In this document: positions 35,397 through 48,271 of the stretch, piece after piece
Numbering within the stretch: position 1 is the first letter of the stretch
Layout: the number at the start of each line of letters is the position of its first letter
Assembly (NCBI GenBank): GCA_003952965.2
Contig: CM025853.1
Location: 4,501,386 to 4,565,385, forward strand
Direction of reading: 5' to 3'
DNA: 64,000 nt
From: Morella rubra
Taxonomy: Eukaryota; Streptophyta; Magnoliopsida; Fagales; Myricaceae
The notes under the pieces: model-generated
What the model saw: the letters and a program-made list of their open reading frames with translations, nothing else
The model's database searches: none
What the model was told of the DNA's origin: nothing
Made by a program: the position numbers and the translations under genes

Positions 35397-38300
35397 GTGC
35401 AAAAGAAGGCTTTCCTTACAAAGCAGGTTAGTGCCATTATCCAGAATAATACCCCACCCAAATACAAAGATCCTGGATCCCCAACCATTGCTTGTGTTAT
35501 AGGGAGTTTAAAAATAGGCCATGGTTTGTTAGATTTAAGCTATAGTGTGAATTTGCTGCCCTATAATGTTTATGAACAGCTTGGTTTGGGTGAATTAAAA
35601 TCCACTTCCATCATTTTACAGCTAGCTGATCGATCTATCAAAATACCGAGAGGTGTTGTGGAGGATGTCCTAGTTCAAGTGAATAAGTTCTTTTATCCAG
35701 TAGACTTTGTAGTTCTTGATGTTCATTTGACATCCCCTTCCTCTTTCCAAGCACCTGTGATCCTTAGAAGACCATTTCTTGCTACTTCAAATGCTTTAAT
35801 CAATTGTAGAAGTGGTATCTTGAAGTTGAGTTTCGGTAACATGACTTTAGAGCTTAACATTTTTAATCTTTGCAGGTAACCTCAAGAACCTGAGGAGATG
35901 CAAGAGGTTAACATGTTGGAAACAATTTTTGAGGAGAATAGTTGTTTAGCCGACTAGGCCATAGTTTTACAAGCTAATTTGATTGATGATTTGGAGCAAT
36001 TTGGGACAACTATTAACATTTCTCATGTTTCCTCAGCAGGTACCAGATTTGATTCATAGTGGAAGCTGAAATTTGAGCAGCTCCCACCCTTGACAACTTC
36101 ACTAAAATCGTCCACTGATGAAACTCCAAATTTAGAGATGAAACCACTACCCTCGGATATCAAGTATGCATACTTCGAGCCAAACAACACATTTCTAGTA
36201 GTAGTTTCATCCCAACTCACTCCAAATCAAGAAGGTAAGTTGTTGGAAGTATTAAGGAAGCACAAGGGTGCTATTGGCTGGACACTTAGAGATATAAAAG
36301 GTATAAGTCCTCTCATTTGTACTCATAAGATTTATTTAGAAAAGAATGCTAAAACCTCAAAGGAGATGCAAAGAAGGCTGAACCCAACTTTGAAAGAGGT
36401 AGTTAAGAAAGAGGTATTGAAGCTACTAGAAGTGGGAATAATTTACCCAATTTCGGACAGCAAGTGGGTAAGCCCTGTTCAAGTAGTTCCAAAAAAATCA
36501 GGGCTGGCCATTGTAAAAAATGAACAAAATGAGTTGATTCCCTCTAGAATAGCTTCAGGTTGGCGCATGTGTATAGATTATAGGAAGTTAAATGCAGCCA
36601 CTAGGAAAGATCACTTTCCTTTACCCTTTCTTGATCAAGTTTTGGAAAAAGTTTCAGGTCATGCCTTCTATTGTTTCTTAGATGGTTTTTCCGAGTATTA
36701 TCAAATAGAAATAGAAAAAACCACTTTTACTTGCCCTTTTGGTGCTTTTGCATTTAGGAGGATGCCATTTGGATTGTGTAATGCACCTACCACCTTTCAA
36801 AGATGTATGCTTAGTATTTTTAGTGATATGATTGAAAACATCTTGGAAGTGTTTATGGATGATTTTTCAGTATTTGGTAGCTCCTTTGATGACTGTCTAA
36901 CCAATTTGCAAGCTATTTTGGCCAGGTGTGAAGAGAAATGGTTGCTGCTCAATTGGGAAAAATGTCATTTTTTGGTGTAACAAGGCATAGTCCTTGGGCA
37001 TATTGTTTCAGCTAAAGGCATTGAAGTAGATAGGGCTAAGATTGAACTGATTTCTAATCTTCCCGCTCTGAAATCAGTAAAGGACATTAGATCATTCTTA
37101 GGACATGCTGGTTTTTATAGGAGATTTATCAAAAATTTCAGTTCCATTTCTAGGCCTTTATGTCAATTGCTCATGAATGATGTTGTGTTCAATTGGAATT
37201 CTGACTGTCAAAGTGCATTTGAGAAACTGAAATATCTGCTCACATTAGCCTCCATCATGCAACCTCCTGATTGGACACTCCCTTTTGAAATAATGTGCGA
37301 TGCTAGTGATTTTGCCATAGGTGCTGTACTTGGACAGTGTAAGGACAAACTTCCACATGTTATATATTATGCTAGTAGAACTTTAAATGGAGCTCAAAAA
37401 AATTACTCCACTACAGAAAAGGAATTACTAGTTGTAGTATTTGCATTGGATAAGTTTAGGACTTACATACTTGGTTCTCCGGTGGTTATTTTCACTGACC
37501 ATGCAGCCTTGAAGTATTTGCTCTCGAAGAAGGATGCTAAGCCACGATTGATTCGATGGATTCTCCTCCTTCAAGAGTTCAACATCATCATTAAGGATAA
37601 GAAGGGGGTTGAGAATGTAGTTGCTGACCACTTGTCTAGAATTACATTCTCTGATTCTACTCAAACACCTCCTATTCATGATTATTTTCCTGATGAGCAA
37701 CTATTTGTTGTTGAATCTCTCCCATGGTTTGTTGACATTGTTAATTTCTTGGTCATAGGTAAAACTTCACCTCATTGGACTGCACGAGACATCAAACGAT
37801 TTAAACAAGAGGCTAAGTCTTTCTTTTATGATGACCCATATTTGTTTAAATATTGTTCTGATCAACTCATTCGAAAATGTATGCCTAATGAGGAGATAAC
37901 TGCCATTCTTAATTTCTGTCATACTGAAGCTTGCGGAGGTCACTTTTCTGCCTATAAAACAATTGCTAAAATTCTGCAAAGTGGCTTCTATTGGCCTCAT
38001 ATGTTCAAAGACACTTACAACTTTTGTAAGACTTGCGAACAATGCTAGAAATTAGGTGGAATTACTAAGAGAAACACGATGCCTTTGCAACCTGTTTTAA
38101 TGGTTGAGATATTTGATTGTTGGGGCTGGATTTCATGGGACCTTTCCCTTCCTCTTTCGGTTATTTATACATTCTTATAGCTGTGGACTATGTTTCTAAG
38201 TGGATTGAAGCCATTCCATGTAAAATAAATGACCACCAAGTTGTGCTCAAGTTCTTGAAAGAGAACATTTTTGCTAGATTCGGCATTCCTAGGGCTGTCA

Positions 38301-39021
38301 TTAGTGATAAAGGAACACATTTTTGTAATACACCCTTTGCTGCACTCATGAAGAAATATGGTATTCATCATAAAGTTTCCACTGCATACCACCCTCAAAC
38401 CAATGGCCAAGTCGAATTAGCTAATAGGGAAATCAAACACATCTTAGAAAAAACTGTGAATCCCACTAGGAAAGATTGGTCTTTGCGATTGAATGATGCA
38501 TTATGGGCTTATAGGACAGCTTATAAATCTATACTTGGTATGTCCCCTATAGGCTTGTTTATGGTAAAGCATGTCATCTTCCTGTTGAGCTTGAACATAA
38601 AGCATACTAGGCCATTAAAAAGTTTAATTTTGACATTGATCAAGCTGGAACTTTGCGAAAATTACAAATATCTGAGTTGGAGGAAATAAGGAGAGATGCC
38701 TATGACAATGCCAAGCTGTCCAAAGAGCGAATGAAAATCCTACATGACAAGCACATCCAGAGGAAGAGCTTTGACCCAAATCAGCAAGTTTTGCTATACA
38801 ATTCTAAGCTTCATCTTTTTCCAGGGAAATTAAGGTCTAGGTGGAATGGTCCATATCTTGTTAAAACCTTTTATCCACATGGTGCTATTGAGGTGATTAA
38901 CCCTCAAAATGGAAATATTTTCAAAGTAAATGGACAAAGGCTCAAACCTTTTCTAAGCACATTCTCACCTCAAGATAGTAGCTTCATTTTGCAAGACCCC
39001 ATCTACCCTCCTGTCACTTAG
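35397..39021 (+). pseudogene. Gypsy pol remnant: protease, RT, RNase H, integrase
   Basis: Protease region 35397-35879: the active-site area, usually DLGASVN, reads DLSYSVN. RT 36090-36980: CIDYRKLNAATRKDHFPLPF, FLDGFSEYYQI, and the catalytic FMDD. RNase H 37167-37660: CDASDFAIGAVLG, YSTTEKELL, TDHAALKYLL. Integrase: a zinc-binding HHCC (CHTEACGGHF..CKTCEQC) near 37915-38046, then the core ([27 protein letters not shown]) at 38117-38689. A C-terminal part lies in another frame at 38653-39021. Stops separate most domains. Confidence 0.93.
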
Positions 39022-40115
39022 TTTTCATTCTCCTGCTTGCTCATTTGCCTTGTTGTTTATCTTTTCATTTACTCTATTTTTGTTGATTATGTTTTTACTT
39101 TCCATGAAGTCATCTTCACAGGCTCAGCCATCTTAGGTACTTTTTCCCTTTGGCCCTACCTTTGTTGTTTTGTTATTTGTTGAATCTTTCTTCTTCCCTT
39201 TCTCTGTCAAACATTGGTCACCTTGAGGACAATGTGCATATGTAGTTGGGGGGTGATGTGGGTTGGATATGATGTGTTGTTCAAATTCAATGAATCACAT
39301 GTCACATTGAGAGTGATGGAAAAGACAAAAACTAGAAATTTTTGGGTTTCAATTTTCAAGGTGATGTGTTTAAATTTAGGTTGTTAAATTTATAAGTAAC
39401 CTGAATACCAAAGGGAACAGAATCTAGCCTTAACATGATAGTTTTGATTTATTATCTCAGTTACTCAATTTTTGGAAGCATGTTTCAAGTCTACTTGTTG
39501 TTGGACTTAAAAAAAAACACTCAAACTACTTTAGTTGACTCTATGATTTTATCTGGCATCAAATAGCGACTCAACTGGCAGAAACTCTAATGAACTATGT
39601 CTCAAGTGTCCAAAAAAAAAAATAGAAAACAAAGAAAAAAAAAAGAAGTTGACACTAAAAGAGCCAGTATGTGCATTGGAAAAGGTTGCCTGTCATCGGG
39701 GTATCTCTTAAAGAAAAAAAATATGAAAGTGGGAAATGCAAAGAGTTACCTTTTAAAGAGTGATAGCGTGAAAGCCAACTTTGCAGTAGTTTTGAATTAG
39801 AGTAAGCCTGTTTAGTTGTGCTTGCTCATTGATTGTTCTGATGAAAAAACATGGACTCGTCTTTTGTAATTTGAACACACATGTGCACCTGACGACTATT
39901 TGACTGGCATAATTCCTTGGGTTGAGTTCGTAGATGGTTTATTGAATTTTTTTTGCTAAGTTAGAATCTGGACTGATTTGATTTGGGTGCTGATCAATTT
40001 GATATATTTAAATTTAATGCACACGTTACTTGGCATTCAGAAACTCAAGAGATCTTTAGTTGACATCTTTTTCCATCGCTTGATTTGCTAGAGACTAGCA
40101 AAAAGCTAGTTGGGG
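39022..40115 (+). other. Gypsy 3' internal region ending in the polypurine tract
   Basis: No coding domain is seen beyond a short A-rich frame. The region ends CTAGTTGGGG directly before the 3' LTR, which fits a short polypurine primer for plus-strand synthesis. Confidence 0.6.
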
Positions 40116-41462
40116 TGTGATTAGGTGATAAAAATGGGTTACAAAAAGTGCCAAAATGCCTAAGTGTGACATATTACTATGTATAAATGCCTAAGTTTAC
40201 AAAGAGATTTTGAAAAGGCTTGAAATTAATGTAAGTTGCATTTTTGTGCTTAAAAAGAATATAATAACCCATTCACTAACTCTTTGTCAATGTGTAGGAG
40301 GGCATTTTTGTCCAAAAAAATGAGCATTCACGTTAATTGAAAGGAGCTAAAGATAAGAGGGCAAATAAGGAAAAACAAAAAGAAAAGAGAAAGGATTCTG
40401 TTGCGATTTGGGGGAAGGACGTCGACCAAAGCATGGAGGGAAGAAAAGAGAGGGTGCTGCGCGTGGAGAGGAGGAATGGAGCGCGTGGAAGAAATAGGGA
40501 GCTGGCCATTTTTCTGATATAGTCTCTCGACTAGATGGAGAAAAGGGGGGTTGTTTTTGCTGTATTTTTTTTCCTTTTCTCTCGAAACTTCTTGCTGCTG
40601 TGTTTGATGGGTTTCTAAGTACCAAAAACTTGGGTTTTGTTTTATCTTGCATCGATTCGAGATTGTAAATTGATGGAGATGTTCTATTTTCAATTTCATT
40701 GTCGTTCATCATTTAGAGAGACGATTTTCGTTTGAAAACTGTTGAAATTCTTGAAATGGGTATTTTGTAGACTCTTGGCACAATCTACTCCGTTTATGGG
40801 TAAGATTTCATTAAGTCATTATTTGCCTAAAATCTCTCTTATGGATGATGAATCTATTCATTCTTTGATAGTTTGTGGAGTTTAACCTCTTTTATTTTCC
40901 AGTTATTGAATCCTTGATTGAAGAAGTAACTGAGTAACTTTAGCTCGATGATATTAATTTTAGATTGAGAATCGGTGCTGGTAAAATAAAAGCTCAAGTG
41001 TCTTTTTAAATCTCTTTTCAGCAGACTTTTATTTGTCCTCAAAAATTGCTTATGCACTTTTGAATTACCTGCAACTTTGAATCTTGCGACTCATTTGAAT
41101 TGCCTTTGAATCTTGCATTTCTTTTCAATTAACGTAATTCCTTTCTTTTAGCTTTAGGATTCGTCTGTTACTTTTTGCCAATTTATTTTCCTTTTATTTC
41201 GTTTTTTTTTACTCTCTTTTTGTTGTTTACGTTAACATTGCGTTTTTTTTTTTTTTTTTTTTTCCTTTCGTCTTTTCCTCACTTATTTCTATTTCACGTT
41301 AGCTTTTCCTTTTTCTTTCTTTTATTTTGTTTTTTTTTTTGTTTGTTTGTTTAGCCTTCTCAGTAACATCATTCTCTTTGTGCAAATTGATCTTGGGACT
41401 TAACCCTTGTTTACAACTTGACAACTCTTGCACTTGGGAGTAATTCTTTTGTGAGCCAATCA
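40116..41462 (+). repeat. 3' LTR of the gypsy element
   Basis: Starts TGTGATTAGG and ends GAGCCAATCA, followed by the target duplication GTGTG. Carries a T-rich tract near 41246-41265. Confidence 0.95.
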
Positions 41463-43815
41463 GTGTGCCCCCTGAACTATACAAGATATTACCACCTATC
41501 ACACGGCCTGTTTCAAAGTCTTTTGCTCTGAGGTATGTTTCATTCAAATTTAAAGAACACAGAAAATCTAGCATTAATCGATTCCTACATCGATTAATCA
41601 ATTCCATCATCGCTCAACCCCCCAATCCCCAGAACTACATTACACAAAAATAACAAAAAGAAGTAAGACACCTGAATTCCCGGATAACAGAACAAAGGAA
41701 CAGATTTGGAGTTCTATACGGTCTTGTTGTTTCTACAAGGTGTTATAACCTTTTGGGTTTAACCAATAGCATGACACATGAAGATGCATAACTCCTTGTA
41801 AGGAATCAGTGAGTAAAGTTTACACCACAGGTCGGAATCACGAATAAATGGCCTACATATTATCAGTGCAAATACTTCATAGGGGAACATCATTCATGCT
41901 TACAACACAAGCTAGTGGATAACTTCATTGTACCGGAAAAAGACATGAAGGGATCCTCATTCAGTAGTTGTTGCTTATACATGCCTTGGCCTGATCAGAA
42001 GCTTCATTGTCACTACCTTTGGTGTTTGAAGAAGGGGTACTTCTGGGGACGGTAAAGATCACTTTCCTTGCTGGCATGCCTTTAGATCTTTTGCCGGGAA
42101 AAAAGTGCTTTCTTTCTGTATAAGCTTTGAGTCATACCTCGTCCTTAAAAATTCAATAAAAATTGTAACACCATCATATAAATTTATTGTTGTTATAAAA
42201 GCAATGATAATGAATAGAACTACAAGTCGTAATTAACAAGAAGATGTCTAACATTCTCATACACCTGGTGGAGTCAGCAGATTCTAATGATAGTACTTGA
42301 GCGTTTGCAAAAAAGCGTTGTTTATTTTATTGTATTACTTTATGGTCATTGATTAAGAATTAGAATGGATAAAAGAACAATTTGGTGAGACACAAAGGCC
42401 ACAAACATTTCCCTGTGTCTGATCTTTGTCTAAGCCAGACCAAATCCTTTTGTTGCCTAATTCCAGCTAAATATACAGAGCATAGGTTTAGAAAATTTCC
42501 ATTACAAGCCATTTAAACATCCATTAATGATATGGTTGCTTATGCATCATTTGAATCCATGGGACATTAGTCAGTATTACAAATGCTGCCAGAATTCATC
42601 CTAGGTAACACCGTGGATGGTATAAAGGGGACACTTAAACTAAAAGCCTCAACAACCGGCAGCGGTGACAATTGGAGGAGGGACATAGAACCGATAGTAT
42701 AGAACATAGACCAGGTTCCAAGTATAACAACTAACAGAGCAGCTATTGGAAACTATAAAAATTCATCATTCCCAGGATCAAAAAACAAAAGCCCAATAGT
42801 TTGTTAAAGTATACAAAAGGAACAACAAAACAACTCTCCATCTAGGTCCCCAGGGATATTTGCTGGATTCCCATTGTACACAACGGGTTTGCTTAATTGC
42901 AGGGACAGGGACACAGATTTTTTTTGTTTTTGGAAGGTGTACTGGAGGGAGGAACAAACAACCATAAGAATAGACTAAAACTTTAAGAATAAACAGACAA
43001 ACATGCATACAATAGATATCACAATCTATTCTTTATTGTTGTTGGAATGATGTCTGATTAATTATGCCCAACCACAGTCCTGGCAGATGACTCCTAATTC
43101 AGCAGCAGAACTTAAAAATTGCAGATAAGCTGAAAATAGCAATAATCTATTTGGCATTTGGATAGGACTTATGTGGTGAGAAAGATCTCTTGACAAGCTT
43201 TATTTTATTACAAAATCTTTAACTAAAATACAGCAATGCCTGAATTTCACTTATGCAACCTGGTTAATTTGAATTTGATGGAAACCTAATCAATGGAGGA
43301 CTATCAATCATGGGTGGCCATGACCATATGGGAGGCATGTCATACAGGGGCAATAACCATACAACTAAATAAAGGAAGTATGCACTTAGAAGGAAGTATG
43401 CTTCTCTACTTTCAGAGGGAAAAAGGAATTTTTTCTTTTATTTTTGTTTTTCCATCAAGCATCTTCTACAGTAGAGACAGCTAGATACAAATTGAGAACA
43501 ACCAAAAAAAGGCCAACGCTTTGCCATAACTGAACTGATACTCGAAGAGGCTTTAAGAAGATACAGAAAAAAAAATTTGAGAAAACTTAAGTTATTGCTA
43601 GCTTCATTCATCCAAACTGGAAGCTTTTTGTTTTGTTTCTTTTTTCTTGGGGAGGGGAAGCTCCTCAAGTTTAACTCTTCTATCATCCTAAAAGCGAACG
43701 TCTTCCAGGTAAAGCAATCCCAAATAATCAAAGAAAAGACAGAAAAACCACATATTTTGTTAATCCCATTTACAACCATTAAAAAAGACTTGTTTATCAC
43801 GTAGAAATATTTCAT

Positions 43816-44048
43816 GGGATAAATACAGTATTGGTCCCTGTGATTTACTCTAAAATTAAATAAGTCTTTAAACTTTAAAACACATAAAATTAGTCCATGA
43901 TGTTTAAAATTATTCACATTTAAAGGGTCTTGGAAGAACTAAAGTCATGATGGATGTTAAATTTTAGGAACTAATTTTATATGTTTTAAAGTTTAAAAAC
44001 TTATTTGATTTTAGATTAAACAATAGGGACCAATGTTGTATTTATCTC
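43816..44048. mobile_element. 233-bp MITE with an intact empty site elsewhere in the window
   Basis: Ends GGGATAAATAC and GTATTTATCTC are inverse with one mismatch, and the arms pair for about 85 bp (ACTTTAAAACACATAAAATTA with its inverse). Flanks ATATTTCAT (43807-43815) and ATATTTCAA (44049-44057) form an 8-9-bp target duplication. The paralogous sequence at 50404-50412 has the single unoccupied site TTGAAATAT. Target length fits a hAT or Mutator-like source. Confidence 0.85.
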
Positions 44049-44090
44049 ATATTTCAATCCAGAGAAAATTTAATATCCAATCATTAGATA

Positions 44091-45602
44091 GGTCACCAAG
44101 TTTGAACAGCCCTATATTCTAATCAACAGTTAATTTTTTTCTAAATTTCTGATCAATACTTATAGGAACATATATATAAAGCTGGTCTGTTTTGTGATAG
44201 TCGGTCACTCCCAAATCTACTTTTTATTTTTTGTAAATTTCTATTTTGCTAAGAAACTGTTCAATGGTGCCCTATAATAATTTGCTGGAATGAAAAGCAA
44301 AGTATTAAGTACTCAATAACCAAGTAGGGCTGAACATATTTACAGCCAATGCCGGTTCCGGTGATAATTTTTGACAAATCAACTCTTCCTAATTTAATCG
44401 GTACCGGCACTTTGCCGAAAAGTGTCAGTCTTTTTTTTTTTTTTTTTAATATAAGAAAACAACGATGTTCTCTTCTTAAAGAGAAGAGCGCCTTTTGCTA
44501 GGTTAGTGTTTTTTAACCCTAACCCCAACTCGTACCTCCGCACTTCTTTCATAAAACAACACCTCTCTCCATGACCTCCATCTCTCCACTCCCTCCAGCG
44601 CGGCAACTCTCCTCTCTATTTACCGATTTATCTCAAACCGTTACCGATAAAATTACCACCAGCAAGGCCGATTATCTTTACCTGTTGGTGTTTGTACCGG
44701 TTTCTAAAAATGGATATCAGCTCTAAGGGCGAGAGTGCCGATTTTAGCCGAACCAACACTGTTTCTATCGTTACTCGGCCCAAGAAATGCCTCCTCCCTT
44801 ACAATAAAAATAAAAAGAAATTGCCTCCTCGATCCCTGAGTTAATAGGCAACCACACTTCAGCCAAAATGTTACGAAGAAAAGGAGGTATTTTCCTCGTA
44901 GATTTTTTGTTCCGGAGCATTCTACGTGGTGTTGGGGTGAAAATTTTTATCCTAAAATTTCTACTTATATTAAAAAATTATAAAATAATTTCTCTCTCCT
45001 TTTTAATTTATTCTTTTTTATTATAATATTTATTTAAATATTTTATCTATTCACTTTTTTATTAAATTCTATAAAATATCTTTACTTTTCTATAAATTCT
45101 AATATCTCAAAATCTCTGATCCTCGGAATTTTTACTTCTGCACACAGGCCCCTATCGCAATCATGGAGGATTCTGTTAAAACTAGGAAAAAAAAATTTCG
45201 TGATACCGGCAGCGAAAAAGGAGATCAAGGCTATTTTCAGCACTAGGATGCAATGACCGGCAGCGTGACCTCGCATCTCCACCTTTTATTTTGAATAAAG
45301 GGTCAGGATTTAGAGAATTGCACCCTGTGCAATGACTAGGAATTGCAGACGATCTGCATCCATCAGATATCCTTCTTGTCGTGAATAGGGAGATGAGCGT
45401 AATCAAACAAAAGAAATACCCCCAAAAAAATACGAAACTAAGCTGAGTTGGAACCGCCACGTGGGTTTGTGGGTCCACTCAGGAAAGGATTGGCCAAAAA
45501 CTCGAAAATAACAAATCGAAACTTGAAAGCACTAGCCTAAAGGACTCGTACTGCAGGTCCTCGGGCTTGCTCGATTCAGAGACGGAGAGTGACGCGTAGA
45601 AC
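44091..45602. other. Spacer upstream of ARL2
   Basis: AT-rich and partly GC-containing DNA with a poly(T) tract near 44430. The last 100-200 bp should hold the ARL2 promoter and 5' UTR, but no clear TATA box was found. No gene is seen. Confidence 0.4.
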
Positions 45603-47454
45603 ATGGGGCTTCTCAGTATAATACGAAAAATCAAGAGGAAAGAGAAAGAGATGCGTTTGCTCATGGTGTATGTATTCCTCCATTCTCTCTCACAGATACA
45701 TAATTGCATTCTCTTCGTTTACTTACTATGTCATGTACACAAATATGTCGGATACTTTGCAGTGGGCTTGATAATTCTGGGAAGACTACGATTGTGTTGA
45801 AGATCAATGGGGAGGACACCAGCGTAATCAGTCCCACGCTTGGCTTCAACATCAAGACCATCACCTACCAAAAGTAAGATTTCTGCACAGATGAAATTCC
45901 GTTCATCTATCTGTCATGTGCTTGATGTTGTTGCAAAATACAGATATTTTTTAGATTGGCCAAGGGGCAATTCATCATACAGGTATGGGGCTCTCAATAA
46001 GGCGTACTCTGCCATCTATCGTTGCTCATAGATCTCAACGATTACTCATGGCATTCTTTTTTTTTTTTAAGAAACGTAGGAATTTTATATTCTGATTGTT
46101 TAAACTTTTTACTGGGTTGTCTAAATCTCTCGCAAACTATATATTCATCTCAAATATTTATGTGTTTGTTGGCTGTTTACTTGAAATCTGGAGAATTATT
46201 TTGTTTTTGTCTGTGAGTTGTCAAGTTTTTGAATTTCTTTCATTGACTGCTTTAATGGCGTACTGCTTCATTCTCTACGTTGATTAAAACTTCCTTCGAC
46301 AGGACTTTGGAAATCTTGATCTTTCATTCTTCTTTTGTCATATACTACATTTGGATATGCTTACTTGAAATCCAGTTAATATGACTTTCGCAGGTATACT
46401 CTTAACATATGGGATGTTGGTGGTCAGAAAACTATAAGATCTTACTGGAGAAACTACTTTGAGCAAACTGATGGTTTGGTATGGGTGGTTGACAGTTCTG
46501 ATCTTAGGCGGTTAGATGACTGCAAAATAGAACTAGACAATCTTTTGAAGCAAGAGGTATGACGTGTCACTCTTTCTGGCTTGCTGCCTTACGTGGTCGG
46601 GGGGGGGGGGGGGGGGGGGGTGCGCCCTCATGTATGATCATGAGGCATTGTTGGGATTATTTTTGGTTATGTTTTGCTGATGTCTATTACCATGAAAAAA
46701 AAAAAGACTGAACTAGCAAAATGCGCCAGTACAATTTTTTTATGAGGCCCTAAAGTTGTCTTCGTTATTTTGGCTGGACTAATTGACCCTTGACCCATGA
46801 ACCAACGATTAAGGATGCTTACCTTTAAAGTTTATCTAATTAGAGGATTAAATGAGTGCTTTAATTCTCTGTAATTTGTCTTTTTGCTGCATATATGAAA
46901 TTTTGTAGTATGCTTAAAACCATGATTTGCAAGCTTCTGGGATGCTGAAATGAAAATTTGCAAGAAAGGTTGTAGTTTCTCACCTTTCCCCAACGCCCCT
47001 CCCCAAAGAAAACCCGGTTTGGCTTTTAGATGCTAACTTATATTCATTTAACAGAGGTTGTCAGGAGCATCTTTACTGATACTAGCAAATAAGCAGGATA
47101 TAAAAGGTGCCCTTACCCCAGAAGAAATTGCTAAAGTAAGGCTTCTGGCTTAAAAAAAGTCCTTATGTTCTTATTTTAGGACAGGAATATAGCCATCTAT
47201 TGCAGATAAATTTTTTTTTCCTTTTGGCATCTATAAAATTACATTGCATTAGTGTATAGATACTTCTATACATTGACTCCTGGGATTCTGAAGATGGTGT
47301 AATCGTACTTTTGCAGGTACTGAACTTGGAAGCAATGGACAGAACCCGGCACTGGAAGATTGTTGGCTGCAGTGCATATACTGGTGAGGGGCTGCTTGAG
47401 GGGTTTGATTGGTTGGTCCAGGACATAGCCTCTCGAATTTATGTGCTTGACTAA
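45603..47454 (+). CDS. ARL2: ADP-ribosylation factor-like GTPase 2 (TITAN5 type)
   Basis: Five exons, 45603-45667, 45763-45873, 46394-46556, 47055-47135 and 47317-47454, give 185 residues, the usual ARL2 length. The first junction is fixed by the need to read GLDNSGKT across it (donor GTATGT). Motifs: P-loop GLDNSGKT (residues 23-30), WDVGGQ (65-70), NKQD (125-128) and CSAYTGEG (158-165). ARL2 controls tubulin folding with cofactors and is essential in plant embryos (TITAN5/HALLIMASCH). The 3' part of exon 5 and its downstream region are duplicated at 53939-54623. Intron 3 has a run of 22 G. All catalytic elements are intact. Confidence 0.96.
46599..46620 (+). repeat. Uninterrupted run of 22 G in ARL2 intron 3
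   Basis: G22 on the coding strand, 43 bp after the exon 3 donor. Length may be unreliable in the assembly. Confidence 0.9.
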
Positions 47455-47726
47455 TGCCTAGTTGAGTCTGTTTTCATTGCAATACAATAACTTTATGGCT
47501 GAAATAATGAAATTGCTCTCGGCCAATTTTCAGTTGAATGAGCGTTCTACCAGAGCCATCTTAAAATGCACAAGGCAGATTTCCTAATGCCACTAGGGCA
47601 TCAATGCAAAGTGCAATCTTGAGGCCCTTTTCAGATTTGACATTTTACTGTGAACTCATTGAAGCAAGATTGCTACTTAATGAACTTGACTATCTAATGG
47701 TGCAGAAAACATCTATAGATTAGCCA

Positions 47727-47900
47727 TTCCTGTAGCCTCAAGGCAACCTTCTCATATAGAAAAATGGGCCAAAATTTTGTTCTCTGATTGACATTCACAA
47801 ACCCAATTCACGGTTCCTGTAGCCTCAAGGCAACCTTCTCATATAGAAAAATGGGCTAAAATTTTGTTCTCTGATTGGCACTCACAAACCCAATTCACGG
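47727..47900. repeat. 87-bp tandem pair 3' of ARL2
   Basis: Units 47727-47813 and 47814-47900 both begin TTCCTGTAGCCTCAAGGCAA and end CCAATTCACGG. The paralogous copy near 54329-54416 has one unit only. Confidence 0.93.
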
Positions 47901-48096
47901 TTGTCATATGTTCCGGTTTTAACTTCCTTCAGCTTTGATGAACTCCTAACTCACTCCCTCCTTGATTTTTCCGTTGAACAACGGAGGAGACGTTGGTTCT
48001 ACAATCTCCCAGATGATAATAGGACCAATCATTTTGAAAACGCTTCCCATGAAGTGAGATGAAGAGATCTTGAAATCTCATAAAAGCAATAACAAT

Positions 48097-48233
48097 TAGG
48101 GGTGAAAATCGACCCCTCGGCGCAGTTTTCAGCCCCTATCGTCAACCGAACAGAGTTAAAAAATAGGGGCCGACAACCGTGCCGAGGGATCTCTAGATCG
48201 GCCGGATCGACGATAGTTAGCTTCGTTTGGCCC

Positions 48234-48271
<38 letters not shown>

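Larger units (their letters stand above)
32142..41462 (+). mobile_element. Ty3/gypsy LTR retrotransposon, Athila/Tat-like, degenerate
   Basis: The element is 9.3 kb long. It has two similar LTRs of about 1.35 kb (TGTGATTAGG..AGCCAATCA), an exact 5-bp target duplication GTGTG (32137-32141 and 41463-41467), a primer-binding site, and gag and pol in the order protease, RT, RNase H, integrase. The pol order and FMDD active site are Ty3/gypsy. The PBS resembles the tRNA-Asp type seen in Athila elements. Stops at 34826, 35297, 35877, 36978 and 38046, plus a frameshift near 38660, mean the element cannot make its own proteins. It interrupts the DAC pseudogene. Confidence 0.95.
31347..44090 (-). pseudogene. 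Inverted, truncated copy of the DAC locus, split by a Ty3/gypsy element
   Basis: Segments 31347-32141 and 41463-44090 together are the reverse complement of about 50330-53938. Exon-like parts are recognisable near 31590-32010 (MIPGFNVVNLEAE, PFGYTRKDALLIG). They carry frameshifts: an extra A in the AAAGAAG run near 31965, and further indels around the GIGIGLKKW stretch. About 420 bp that would encode the last third, including the third membrane segment and the stop codon, are missing between about 31580 and 31540. A gypsy element (32142-41462) and a 233-bp MITE (43816-44048) interrupt the copy. It lies next to the LRR gene, the position DAC has in Arabidopsis, so it is probably the decayed parental locus. 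Intact DAC exons are at 52865-53623. Confidence 0.85.

Noticed and set aside
44327-44727. Possible hAT element (TAGGGCTGA .. TCAGCTCTA)
   Set aside because: Ends match over about 9 bases only and the flanks show no target duplication.
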